Shown here: positions 43,300 through 51,902 of the stretch, piece after piece
Position numbering within the stretch: position 1 is the stretch's first letter
How the letters are laid out: each line of letters begins with the position of its first letter
Assembly (NCBI RefSeq): GCF_039822625.1
Contig: NZ_JBDLLG010000022.1
Location: forward strand, 1-64,000
Direction: 5' to 3'
DNA from: Marinimicrobium locisalis
Lineage (GTDB): Bacteria > Pseudomonadota > Gammaproteobacteria > Pseudomonadales > Cellvibrionaceae
Length of the DNA stretch: 64,000 nucleotides
Notes under the pieces: model-generated
The model's input: only the letters and a program-made list of their open reading frames with translations
Database searches by the model: none
Told to the model about the DNA's origin: nothing
Translations under genes and position numbers: made by a program

Positions 43300-45576
43300 C
43301 TAGGGTAAGTGTTGCGGCGCGGCGCCCTCGATGTCAGCGTCATAACGCAATCCGATTGATTCCGGGCTGGATTCCGTACTCTGGAAGGCGTCGTACTGAT
43401 ACAGGCTTTGCGGGGTGTTGGCGACCACAAGGCTCACTTCTTCGTCGTTCCCAACCATAGCGCTACCCGCGCCACCAACCAGGTCCACATAGCGCACATT
43501 GCCCGAGCGGGTGTTGCGGATGCTGAGGGTTGCGGTGAAATCACTGTCGCTCAAGCCGTTGCCCAGGTTCGTTATCTGAACATTCACCTGACCGTCTCCG
43601 GTCACATGGAGCGGCGTGATGTTAGCGCCAGCATAGGCGGGCTCGCGATCCGGTCGTACTCGATAGACGCCATCGCCAAGAGCGTCCAGGTTGGTGTACG
43701 CACGTGACCGGAACGCCGGGTTGTTGCGCTCGTTCAAATAGCGCGCCTGGGCTTTGGAGTGGCCGATATCCAGGTAGGCCATGCGAGCCCAGTAACGCCC
43801 GATGACTTGCTGTACGGAAACGGGCGAGACCAATCTTTGCAGCACGTGCAACGGCGTTTCGTTGTTGCGCCGGTGGTTTGAGAACAGGTCCGGCACTGCC
43901 ATTCGACCGATACCCGGGTAGTGATCGGGGTTGTTCGTCAAATAGGTTAACAGCGGCCAAGCCTGATAATAGTTACTCGTGCTGACAATGGTCAAATGCG
44001 AGGAGGCAATGTTGGTGTCCAGGTTAATAATGGTGTCCCTGTTTCGCGGCAACCCTTTACTCGCCCGAACGTCTTCGCATAAGGCGTCCGTGTTGTAAGT
44101 ATCGGCTACCCAGTTGGCGACGGCCTCCCACCAGGCGCCGGTGGCTCCCTGATCGACCCAGTTGTAATCTGTGTAGGTCAGGCTATGGCCAAACTCGTGC
44201 ACCGCGGTTTCTGGCCGGCTCAAGGCATTGTCCCTAAACTCGATGAAACTCAACCCCATGCCCGCGTTGGCGCCCATGGCGCCGCCGGCGTTCAGCGTGG
44301 TTGTGGAATACAAGTTCATTTTGTAATAAGGCCCATCATCTGTGTGTACCGACAGGCCTGTGGAGCGAAAGCCCCATTCATTCACAAAACACTCGTACGC
44401 CGCTTCCAGGTGATCGAGGCCGTGGGCTATCTGGTTGGCCGGTACGTTGGCCAAGTTGCCCTGGCCCCCATTTAAGCCGCCACCCCCATAATAGGCACGA
44501 AAGCGGTCAGAGTCCATGTATTGAGCATTGGACGTATTGACGTTCAGATGAGTGTATTCATCGGTAACCCCTTGGTAGGGAACAGGGCCACCTTCCCCTG
44601 AGCCGGAGCTGCCAGAACTGCTTGAATCGGAACGGCTGGAGTTGTTTGAGCTGCTGGAAGCGCTTGAAGGCACCGTCCCCCAGACCCTCCATTCCAGTAT
44701 GCCAGTGGACTGGGTGCGATTGGTCATTTGCACCCGAACTCGGTCAGTAACAATGTCGCCCAGGTCGAGCGCATTGAAGGTATCGGCAGTGAGCGGAAGG
44801 TCACCGGCTTGAATCCAATTGGACCCATCCCAGTACTCCAGGTAAGCGTCCGTGGGCGTTAATACGCCACCGCCGTCATCAAACCAATAAATTTCCGATG
44901 TACTGAGCCGGACCGCTTGGGGCCATTGATACTCAACCCACTGATAACTATCAGGGTTGTTCCAGTTACCGTAGGCACCGCTGGATTTATCGTTCGAATG
45001 GGCGGGGGTACTGCCATCATTGACCGCATCCAGCGTTTCCCAGGGAGATACGTAAGAAGTCGTGGCCTGCGCCGTCATGGCTAAATTATCGCCCGAGGGC
45101 GCAGCAGTGGAGCTGGATGAACTGCCGAGGCTGGCCTCGCTGGAGCGGCTACTACTTGAGGAGGCTGCGCCGCCAGTGCAAATCTCGCCATCCAGCGAGG
45201 GCGTTTCGGGGTCGCCACCGTTGGTATTGCCCTGCACGCCAAAGGCCACGGTCTGGCCTGGGCCAATGGCGTTGTTCCAGCCCGCTGGCGTGGCCGTGTA
45301 AACGCCCCCGCCGCTACTGACTTGGGCATTCCATGCGCTAGCGAGGGTGTTGGCATCGTACTGCCAACTAAGTTGCCAGCCCTCGATAACCGTGCTTCCG
45401 GTGTTGGTAAGGGTCACTTCGGCCGTGAAGCCCGAGCCCCACTCATGGCTAATGCGGTAATCGCACTGCGCCATCGAGTTGGCGGCCTCTTGGCTGGCGA
45501 CGGGATAACTGCTCGTCAGCGCGCTAAACCCCAGTGCTAACGCAATACCTGAATACCCATTTTTTAAACGAACCAT
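43300..45576 (-). CDS. Secreted CBM2 / discoidin-like / DUF6055-type metallopeptidase
   Basis: 758-residue exported modular protein. After the signal peptide comes a family 2 carbohydrate-binding module (about 35-135), a polyserine linker, an F5/8 type C (discoidin)-like module (about 165-310), a second Ser-rich linker (about 310-335) and a peptidase-like domain. That domain carries the zinc motif HEFGH in PETAVHEFGHSLTYTDYNW and resembles DUF6055. A beta-sandwich tail follows. It may cleave proteins on plant cell-wall or cellulosic surfaces. The start is the ATG at 45576 after GGAGGT; the GTG nine bases upstream overlaps that site. Confidence 0.8.
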   Translation of the reverse strand: MVRLKNGYSGIALALGFSALTSSYPVASQEAANSMAQCDYRISHEWGSGFTAEVTLTNTGSTVIEGWQLSWQYDANTLASAWNAQVSSGGGVYTATPAGWNNAIGPGQTVAFGVQGNTNGGDPETPSLDGEICTGGAASSSSSRSSEASLGSSSSSTAAPSGDNLAMTAQATTSYVSPWETLDAVNDGSTPAHSNDKSSGAYGNWNNPDSYQWVEYQWPQAVRLSTSEIYWFDDGGGVLTPTDAYLEYWDGSNWIQAGDLPLTADTFNALDLGDIVTDRVRVQMTNRTQSTGILEWRVWGTVPSSASSSSNNSSRSDSSSSGSSGSGEGGPVPYQGVTDEYTHLNVNTSNAQYMDSDRFRAYYGGGGLNGGQGNLANVPANQIAHGLDHLEAAYECFVNEWGFRSTGLSVHTDDGPYYKMNLYSTTTLNAGGAMGANAGMGLSFIEFRDNALSRPETAVHEFGHSLTYTDYNWVDQGATGAWWEAVANWVADTYNTDALCEDVRASKGLPRNRDTIINLDTNIASSHLTIVSTSNYYQAWPLLTYLTNNPDHYPGIGRMAVPDLFSNHRRNNETPLHVLQRLVSPVSVQQVIGRYWARMAYLDIGHSKAQARYLNERNNPAFRSRAYTNLDALGDGVYRVRPDREPAYAGANITPLHVTGDGQVNVQITNLGNGLSDSDFTATLSIRNTRSGNVRYVDLVGGAGSAMVGNDEEVSLVVANTPQSLYQYDAFQSTESSPESIGLRYDADIEGAAPQHLP

Positions 45577-45953
45577 CACTCTCACCTCCGACCTGATTAT
45601 GAATTTTATTGGTAGTGCTTAGGCGATACGCAGCCGCGTACCGTCAACCAGCCAGACTGAACCAAGCAGAAGGGACAATAACAAAGGCGGAAATGCGAGA
45701 TGTGGGGCCAAGCGCCAACGATTTATATATGAGACGCGAATCACTTACAAAAACACCAAAACGTGAACTCGCCCGCACTCCACAGTGTCCTCAAACCCTT
45801 TATCCGTGCTTCTTGGGGAACTCATTCCCGATGACGGCGCCCTATGAATAGAACAGCAAGCAATTCGACCTGACGGCCCACCGCCAGGTGGCTATAGCAG
45901 GAGTGGCGCACTCAGCGCAACGTTCGTTTACATTTGGCACTGGAGAGCTTGAT
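45577..45953. other. Gene-poor intergenic region
   Basis: This divergent gap holds the upstream regions of the CBM2 metallopeptidase and the glutaredoxin-MauE gene. I see no supported gene, RNA or strong hairpin in it. Small open frames are present but lack ribosome sites and family similarity. Confidence 0.5.
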
Positions 45954-46721
45954 ATGGCACACGATGAGACTCAATCGCACGGTAAAACCGCTGAGCTCCA
46001 CCGCATGGAGACCGAGGAGCACATCTGTCCGTTCGGCCTCAAGACCAAGAACCTCCTAAAGCGAAAAGGCTTCGAGGTGGACGACCACCGCCTGACAACA
46101 CGCGAGGAGGCCGATGCCTTCAAACAAAAGCACCAAGTGGATACCACGCCGCAAACCTTTATCGATGGCGAGCGCATTGGCGGCTATGAGGAAGTACGAA
46201 GGTATTTGGGGTTGGAGGTGCCGAGCGAAAAAGAAGTCAGTTACCAACCCATCGTCGCGATTTTCTCGACCGCCTTCCTGATGGCGTTAGCCCTGGCCTG
46301 GGCGGCACTGGACACACTATGGTCGATACGCACCCTGGAGTGGTTTATCGCCATTTCCATGTGTTTGCTGGGCCTGCAGAAGCTCAAAGACCTGGAAAGC
46401 TTCAGCACCATGTTTCTCAATTACGACTTGCTGGCTCAGAAACAGGTGCGCTACGGCTACGTTTATCCCTTTGCAGAAACCTTCGCCGGTATCCTAATGA
46501 TAGCGGGGGCGCTGATCTGGCTGGCCGCCCCAGCGGCACTTTTTATCGGTACCGTGGGAGCAGTCTCCGTATTTAAGGCCGTTTATATCGACAAACGCGA
46601 GCTTAAGTGTGCTTGCGCAGGCGGCGACTCGAACGTGCCGCTGGGCTTTGTGTCCTTGACGGAAAATTTGATTATGATCCTAATGGGGCTTTGGATGCCC
46701 ATAAAGATGTACCTAATGTGA
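45954..46721 (+). CDS. Glutaredoxin-MauE/DoxX-like fusion membrane protein
   Basis: 255 residues. The N-terminal glutaredoxin domain (about 20-85) has a monothiol-type CPFG active site (EEHICPFGLKTKNLL) and the cis-proline TTPQTFIDGERIGG. After about residue 95 come four hydrophobic helices of the MauE/DoxX type, with a Cys pair in ELKCACAGG. It is probably an inner-membrane thiol-redox protein. The ATG at 45954 follows GGAGAG; the upstream GTG is rejected. It has no obvious operon partner. Confidence 0.83.
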   Translation: MAHDETQSHGKTAELHRMETEEHICPFGLKTKNLLKRKGFEVDDHRLTTREEADAFKQKHQVDTTPQTFIDGERIGGYEEVRRYLGLEVPSEKEVSYQPIVAIFSTAFLMALALAWAALDTLWSIRTLEWFIAISMCLLGLQKLKDLESFSTMFLNYDLLAQKQVRYGYVYPFAETFAGILMIAGALIWLAAPAALFIGTVGAVSVFKAVYIDKRELKCACAGGDSNVPLGFVSLTENLIMILMGLWMPIKMYLM

Positions 46722-46758
46722 GTGGTTCGCTCCACCATATAATCCCCGCCCCAAAGGG

Positions 46759-46792
46759 GGCTCCTGGATTACCACTCTGTTATCCAGGAGCC
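46759..46792. terminator. Hairpin, possible terminator after the glutaredoxin-MauE gene
   Basis: GGCTCCTGGAT (46759-46769) pairs perfectly with ATCCAGGAGCC (46782-46792) around a 12-base loop, 37 bp after the stop. No U-run follows, so it is a weak terminator or an extragenic palindrome. The rest of the 302-bp gap to the BCCT gene shows nothing further. Confidence 0.5.
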
Positions 46793-47023
46793 ACTCTTGC
46801 CTGTACACGGCTCATCGCTGTGCCCATCGTCTCCCGGTGGCGCGAGCCTTACCTTTCACCCTCCAAGAACTGGTACAGTTGGCGTTAGCCGAATTGCCCT
46901 ACATGACGAGGGGCTTTGGCGGTAGGTTTCTAGGCATCAAGGGCCCATCAGCGGGACTGGCAACGACTCAGCCTCTGATTACAGCGCGGCCGCCTAGGGT
47001 GAGCAACCTTCAATGAGCAGGCT

Positions 47024-48724
47024 ATGAACCGATTAACGACTTTCCTGAAGCAACACCTCGGTGATGTAGGGGTGGTTTTCTACACCTCACTACTCATTAT
47101 TACCGCCTTTGTCGTCACCTCCGCCCTTCAACCGGACACTGTTGAAGCAATCGCCCAGAAAATCCTCGATGCAACCGCCAAAAATGTGGGTTGGATGTAC
47201 TTGATGGCCACCACCGGCTTTGTGCTATTTATCTTTTTTTTGGCGTTCTCCCGGTTCGGAAACCTTCGCCTGGGCCAGGAGAACGAGTTGCCGGAATTCT
47301 CCTTCACCAGCTGGCTGGCCATGATTTTCTCGGGCGGCATGGGCGTTGGACTGGTGTTCTGGGGCGTGGCGGAACCCATCATGCACTTGAACGACCCGCC
47401 CCTGGGCCTTGCCGAACCGCGCAGCGTAGAAGCGGCGCAGCTGGGCATGCGCTACTCGTTTTTTCACTGGGGTTTTCACCAGTGGGCCAATTTTACCCTT
47501 GTGGGCCTGGCTATCGCTTATGTCCGTTTTCGCCACAACAGCTATGGGTTGATCAGCGAAACCTTTCGCCCCCTATTGGGAGAGCGAGTAGACCGCGGTT
47601 GGGGGAAAGCCATTGATATTCTGGCGGTAGTATCCACCTTGTTCGGGGTCGCCACGACTCTGGGGCTGGGCGCGCTGCAGGTCAATAGCGGCCTCTCCAG
47701 GTTGGGTGTAATGGACTACTCAACGATCTCGCAGTTTATGATCCTGGGAGGGCTTGCAACGCTGTTTACCATTTCGGCCATGACGCCACTCGATAAGGGC
47801 ATACGCCATCTCAGCAACGCCAACCTTATAATCGCAAGCGGCCTCCTGCTCTTCGTCCTGGTCACGGGGCCAACGGCCTTTATTTTTGGCGAGTTCACCC
47901 AGACGCTGGGCGAGTACCTCGGAAACCTTATCGAAATGAGCCTGGTAACCGCCCCCCACTCCGACGAAAAATGGGTGGAGCAGTGGACCATGTTCTACTG
48001 GGCATGGGGCTTAAGCTGGGCACCCTTCGTGGGCAGTTTTATTGCCCGAATATCAAGGGGAAGAACCATTCGGGAGTTCGTCATGGGGGTAATGGTGGTC
48101 CCCGTGGCCTTGAGCATGCTGTGGTTCTCGACCTTTGGGGGCTCCGCCATCCACTTCGAGCTGTTTGAAGGCGTCGGTATCGCCGACGCCGTGGCCCAGG
48201 AAGTCCCCTCCGGGCTGTACGTGCTCCTCGACCAGCTGCCCTGGGGCGTGGTTGCCGCTGTTCTGGCGGTCATATTGGTCTCCATGTTTGTGGTCACCTC
48301 CGCGGATTCAGCCACCTTCGTACTGGGCATGTTCACCTCTAAAGGCGTACTCACTCCCACACGCTTTGTTCGCGTCCTCTGGGGCTGCTTGCAGCTGTTA
48401 ATGGCGTCCGTGCTCTTGCTCAGTGGCGGCCTGTACGGCCTTCGTACCCTCTCCATTATCGCCGCCTTTCCTTTTATGTTGCTGATGGTCCTAATGGCTT
48501 TCTCTCTTCACAAAGACCTTGCGACGGACATTCGGCGACGCGACGAGAAAAACGCAATGATCCACGCCCGCATGGAGCAGTGGCTGTTGCGGGAGTCCGA
48601 ACGTGAAGCGGAGCGTCAAAAGGAGGAAGAAACTCACCCCACCGTGCCGGAGGAGTGCCCCGACCCGACCTGTGCCGAGGATTCGGTACAGCCCGATTCA
48701 GAAAACACAAAACTTCAAACGTAA
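47024..48724 (+). CDS. BCCT-family betaine/carnitine/choline transporter
   Basis: 566-residue inner-membrane transporter with twelve predicted helices. It has the glycine stretch MIFSGGMGVGLVFWGVAEP and the conserved tryptophan segment MFYWAWGLSWAPFVGSFIARISRGRTIREF, both hallmarks of BCCT carriers. Residues after about 500 form a charged cytoplasmic tail that could sense osmotic strength. It probably imports a compatible solute such as glycine betaine; the exact substrate cannot be read from sequence. This fits a saline habitat. Confidence 0.93.
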   Translation: MNRLTTFLKQHLGDVGVVFYTSLLIITAFVVTSALQPDTVEAIAQKILDATAKNVGWMYLMATTGFVLFIFFLAFSRFGNLRLGQENELPEFSFTSWLAMIFSGGMGVGLVFWGVAEPIMHLNDPPLGLAEPRSVEAAQLGMRYSFFHWGFHQWANFTLVGLAIAYVRFRHNSYGLISETFRPLLGERVDRGWGKAIDILAVVSTLFGVATTLGLGALQVNSGLSRLGVMDYSTISQFMILGGLATLFTISAMTPLDKGIRHLSNANLIIASGLLLFVLVTGPTAFIFGEFTQTLGEYLGNLIEMSLVTAPHSDEKWVEQWTMFYWAWGLSWAPFVGSFIARISRGRTIREFVMGVMVVPVALSMLWFSTFGGSAIHFELFEGVGIADAVAQEVPSGLYVLLDQLPWGVVAAVLAVILVSMFVVTSADSATFVLGMFTSKGVLTPTRFVRVLWGCLQLLMASVLLLSGGLYGLRTLSIIAAFPFMLLMVLMAFSLHKDLATDIRRRDEKNAMIHARMEQWLLRESEREAERQKEEETHPTVPEECPDPTCAEDSVQPDSENTKLQT

Positions 48725-48816
48725 CCATTGAGCGCCTCAACCCCGTGACAGGCTCATGGGTCTCTGTACAGTGACTTTTGCTACACTCTCGCAACCGGAA
48801 TGAGCCTATTTCTCAC

Positions 48817-48957
48817 TGGAAAGGGCTTGAGAGGCTCGTACCCATCGGCAAGGCATGGCGGGCCGCGTGTATCTTTCAGTTTTACATGATGGTACTCGGC
48901 ACCTTGCTTGGCATAGGCTGGCTCTCGTTTTCGATTTACGCCAACTTGATGCTTTAG
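48817..48957 (+). pseudogene. Truncated third copy of the small membrane (immunity-like) gene
   Basis: Forty-six codons ending in TAG (48955-48957) are collinear with the C-terminus of the intact paralog at 51434-51823. WKGLERLVPIGKAWRAACIF, then QFYMMVLGTLLGIGWLSF, corresponds to FKGLETPLPIGKGLRATCII, then QFSLMIIGTLAGIAWFSL. No start codon, N-terminal helix or conserved core precedes it. This is a decayed copy, 1 kb upstream of the LysM gene. The rest of the 500-bp gap (48725-49224) holds no other recognisable gene. Confidence 0.75.
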
Positions 48958-49224
48958 TTGACCCCAGGAGCTCCAACCCCTGTCCCTCGGCCCCGGAACC
49001 GTGTTCCCGAGCATGGGTGGACACGCCAGGATTGATAAACTACATTATGGCTGCTATGTGGCCACCCAGGCCTGCATAAAAATCGATCAACGGAACCTTT
49101 GCTATAGCGAGAATTATAAAGAGCCCCAAGGTCGCCATGAGGATTTTCAGGCTCTATTTTGATAGCTGTACGCCTCGGTCTCCCGTGCCAATCTCTTATC
49201 ACACTCTCCAATCAAGGATATAAA

Positions 49225-49569
49225 ATGGAATACTTTACGGATGCACTCAAGCAGTACGCCACTTTCACAGGTCGAGCAACCAGGCAGCAATACTGGATGT
49301 ATGTTCTGTTTTACCTCATTTTCTATGTGGTCGCCGTCGTCATTGATGCGGTTCTTGGCACTATGTTTGTAACGACAATCTATGCATTGGCGCTTCTGGT
49401 TCCCAGTATCGCCATCGCCGCGCGACGCCTACACGATACCGGTCGGACCGGTTGGTGGCAGCTGATTTCACTCATCCCGCTTATCGGAGCGATTGTTCTG
49501 CTTGTATTCCTCGTTCAGGACAGCGATGCGGCCAATGACTACGGCCCCAACCCTAAGGCGCCAGCTTAG
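49225..49569 (+). CDS. DUF805 small membrane protein
   Basis: 114 residues with three hydrophobic segments and the DUF805 features TGRATRQQYWMYVLF at the N-terminus and AIAARRLHDTGRTGWWQL in the middle, ending in NDYGPNPKAPA. Function is unknown for the family. AAGGA precedes the ATG at 49225. It lies between the truncated immunity-like copy and the LysM gene, so it is part of the variable region beside tRNA-Leu. Confidence 0.88.
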   Translation: MEYFTDALKQYATFTGRATRQQYWMYVLFYLIFYVVAVVIDAVLGTMFVTTIYALALLVPSIAIAARRLHDTGRTGWWQLISLIPLIGAIVLLVFLVQDSDAANDYGPNPKAPA

Positions 49570-49582
49570 CTTTAATCGCTAA

Positions 49583-49649
49583 AACCCCCGGTTCGGCGGA
49601 TGCGCTTGCCGCTCCGAAACGTCGGACCGATCCGCCCTCTACGGGGGTT
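49583..49649. repeat. Nested REP-like hairpin
   Basis: Outer arms AACCCCCG (49583-49590) and CGGGGGTT (49642-49649) enclose inner arms GGCGGAT (49595-49601) and ATCCGCC (49630-49636). The inner core matches the palindrome at 32851. It could terminate the DUF805 transcript and marks a boundary before the LysM gene. Confidence 0.55.
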
Positions 49650-49662
49650 CATATGGCGTCTA

Positions 49663-49685
49663 CCAATTTGCCGAGAGCAAATTGG
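49663..49685. promoter_or_regulatory. Perfect 9-bp dyad upstream of the LysM gene
   Basis: CCAATTTGC and GCAAATTGG are separated by five bases. The arms are AT-rich and there is no T-run, so it looks more like a protein-binding dyad than a terminator. It lies 226 bp before the LysM gene start; no regulator gene is adjacent. Confidence 0.4.
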
Positions 49686-49911
49686 CACAGCGAAGCTGGC
49701 CGTAGGCCGAGCCCCAGGGAAAGGGCGCACCCTGGACTTGAAAATTCTCTTCAACCTATTGATTAATAAGGATATTTATTGGCTCAAATAACACCGGCAC
49801 CGTCCCCCGAGATAAGCTAGACCCCTTATTTGTGACCCGCTTCACATCGAGGGAGTAATGGGCTCTGTACAATCCCGCCAAGTCACCAAGACATGGAAAA
49901 GGAGAACCCCG

Positions 49912-50970
49912 ATGAACGCGCCCGCCGCTTCCAGCCAGTTTGACCTTGTCGCCTATGAGATTCAGCCTGGCGACAACCTCCACCGGATTATTTCGCGCTA
50001 CTACGGATCAATGAGCCAGAACAAGGTTCAGGGTATTATTCAGCAGATCCTACAGGCCAACGATCATATTCGAAACCCGAACCTGATCCGCCCCGGGCAA
50101 ATCATCAAACTCAGCGTTCCGCGCCAGCACTGCGCCGCACCCAAGGGTTTCCCCCACAACGTCAATCTAGTTGACGACCTGGTCCACGCCCCCTGGTTTG
50201 ATCAGCTGAATGCCGATTGGCAGAAGGCCGCCCCCGAGGAGCGAGCCTTCATGCACAGAGCCTCGCCTTTTTTGATCGGCGCTGGATCGACAGCCCTCTC
50301 CACGATTAAAACAACCTTCAAGAGCAACACGCCTCTGGTGGGAGAGGTAGCCACTCACTATGAAGCCTACCAAAGCGGTGAACTGACCAAAAACCAGTAC
50401 GACTACCGCCGCCGCAAGGCGCTGGAGAAGCTGTCGAGAAACCTGGGACCGACGCAGGGCATCCTCTACGGCGACCGCACGCCCGGAGAAGTGATTCGAA
50501 TTTCTCGCCGAAACGGGGTATCACCCACTGCCAGAATTGACCGGGAGATCAGCCGGATGAGCAGCCTGTCAAAGGTGGCCAGCCGGGGTGGCGTCGTCCT
50601 CTCAGTGGCGGGACTGGGCCTCGCCTGCCATGAAATCGCGCATACTGAATCTAGGGATCGGCAGAATGAAATACTGGTGGAGAGTGTGGGGGGCGTATTT
50701 GGCGGTTTGCTGTATGCTGTTGGTGCTGGTATAGCCGTCGCAGCCATGGCAACCCCCGTGGGGTGGGTGGGTGCACTGATTGTCGGCGCTGGCGGTGCCG
50801 CGTCCGGTTACGGCGGCAGCATATTATCGAGACGGTTCTATGATCGGCATGGTCGACAAATCGATTTCGTTGAGGAGGCCAATATAGACGCAATCTGCCG
50901 CACGGGCCGATCAACCAGTTCGTCCGCCACACAACAGATCACGCAAGGGTTAGGCACTTTTCAGCGCTGA
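49912..50970 (+). CDS. LysM protein with glycine-rich hydrophobic C-terminal domain; candidate membrane-active toxin
   Basis: 352 residues with no signal peptide. A LysM domain lies at about 12-70 (YEIQPGDNLHRIISRYYG to LIRPGQIIKL). A polar helical middle follows (about 75-225). A glycine-rich hydrophobic pair of segments then spans 226-305 (GGVVLSVAGLGLACHEIAH; GGVFGGLLYAVGAGIAVAAM; VGWVGALIVGAGGAASGYGG), followed by a basic stretch and DFVEEANID. AAGGAG precedes the ATG at 49912. Hydrophobic glycine-zipper hairpins occur in pore-forming bacterial toxins, and the next two genes encode paralogous small membrane proteins. A secreted antibacterial effector is inferred, not shown. Confidence 0.72.
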   Translation: MNAPAASSQFDLVAYEIQPGDNLHRIISRYYGSMSQNKVQGIIQQILQANDHIRNPNLIRPGQIIKLSVPRQHCAAPKGFPHNVNLVDDLVHAPWFDQLNADWQKAAPEERAFMHRASPFLIGAGSTALSTIKTTFKSNTPLVGEVATHYEAYQSGELTKNQYDYRRRKALEKLSRNLGPTQGILYGDRTPGEVIRISRRNGVSPTARIDREISRMSSLSKVASRGGVVLSVAGLGLACHEIAHTESRDRQNEILVESVGGVFGGLLYAVGAGIAVAAMATPVGWVGALIVGAGGAASGYGGSILSRRFYDRHGRQIDFVEEANIDAICRTGRSTSSSATQQITQGLGTFQR

Positions 50971-51004
50971 TGATCACCTCGGAACATGCGGAGCTAACAG
51001 ATAA

Positions 51005-51388
51005 ATGTCAGAAGTAACCCCAATAATGTTAACGGCAATCATTCTGACAGCCGCTGGCTTCGCAATTAATATTCCGGCCTTGTTAATGTGGTACGTTCTT
51101 CACAAACTACTCTCTCCGCGCCTGGACCCAATATTGCTTAGGGAGCCTTACTTTAATCGTGCGGAACAAATTAATTACCGGTTCTTCCCGCTGTACCTGG
51201 TCAAGGCCATCAACTATATCTACTTGGTAGCATGGCCCACCATGGCCAAGAAGCGCCGCTTCAAAGGCCTTGAAACGCCCTTGCCTATTAGCAGGGGCTT
51301 GCGAGCCACTTGTATCTTTCAGGTTTCCCTGATGATATTTGGAGTGCTGGTGGGAATTATTTGGGTTCTATTCCTGGCGTTTGCGTAA
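51005..51388 (+). CDS. Small membrane protein, candidate immunity protein copy 1
   Basis: 127 residues, three hydrophobic segments (about 7-32, 60-80 and 100-126) and a basic cytoplasmic-type loop (KKRRFKG). Residues 48-95 are identical to the same positions of the next gene, although their DNA differs at 18 codons, all synonymous. It starts 34 bp after the LysM gene, with GGAG 11 bases before the ATG. I do not recognise a named family. A membrane-resident antidote to the LysM protein is the working idea. Confidence 0.72.
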   Translation: MSEVTPIMLTAIILTAAGFAINIPALLMWYVLHKLLSPRLDPILLREPYFNRAEQINYRFFPLYLVKAINYIYLVAWPTMAKKRRFKGLETPLPISRGLRATCIFQVSLMIFGVLVGIIWVLFLAFA

Positions 51389-51433
51389 CCAATCAGAACC
51401 TCTACGTTTTAATAACGCCACTGTGAATGGCCT

Positions 51434-51823
51434 ATGGAAGACACCCAGCCACTTGTACTCGTCGGGTTTATCCTCACGCTAATCATATTCGCGATCGGTG
51501 CAATCTATTACCCTGTACTGTATATCCTTCACCGGCTGCTATCCTCACGACTGGACCCAATTCTGTTTAAGGCTCCCTACTTTAATCGTGCGGAACAGAT
51601 CAACTACCGGTTCTTCCCCCTGTATCTGGTCAAGGCCATCAACTATATTTATTTGGTTGCCTGGCCTACCATGGCAAAAAAACGACGCTTCAAAGGCCTT
51701 GAAACGCCCCTGCCCATCGGCAAGGGTTTGCGGGCCACCTGTATCATTCAGTTTTCCCTAATGATCATCGGAACTTTGGCTGGAATTGCATGGTTCTCGT
51801 TGCCGCTTATCACTTTCCTTTAG
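51434..51823 (+). CDS. Small membrane protein, candidate immunity protein copy 2
   Basis: 129-residue paralog of the preceding gene, 45 bp downstream. The identical core is FNRAEQINYRFFPLYLVKAI and onward (residues 48-95). The first 30 and last 30 residues differ, both forming membrane helices. Its C-terminus is closer to the truncated copy at 48.8 kb (both have PIGK and GTL-GI-W) than to copy 1. Tandem immunity paralogs with a constant core and variable ends suggest diversification against related toxins. Confidence 0.72.
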   Translation: MEDTQPLVLVGFILTLIIFAIGAIYYPVLYILHRLLSSRLDPILFKAPYFNRAEQINYRFFPLYLVKAINYIYLVAWPTMAKKRRFKGLETPLPIGKGLRATCIIQFSLMIIGTLAGIAWFSLPLITFL

Positions 51824-51902
51824 TTGCAGGCTCTGTTGGCTCAGAGCCTCTGGCGAGGTGCTTGGCGCGATTGTGGGCGGCCTTTCCACCTGGCAACAAG
51901 CT

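Noticed and set aside
48855..49079. Small plus-strand open frame between BCCT and DUF805
   Set aside because: It is out of frame with the recognisable paralog remnant; the remnant frame explains the sequence better.
50629..50643. HEIAH (HExxH) in the LysM protein, suggesting a zinc protease
   Set aside because: It lies at the end of a hydrophobic glycine-rich segment with no downstream third ligand pattern; more likely chance.
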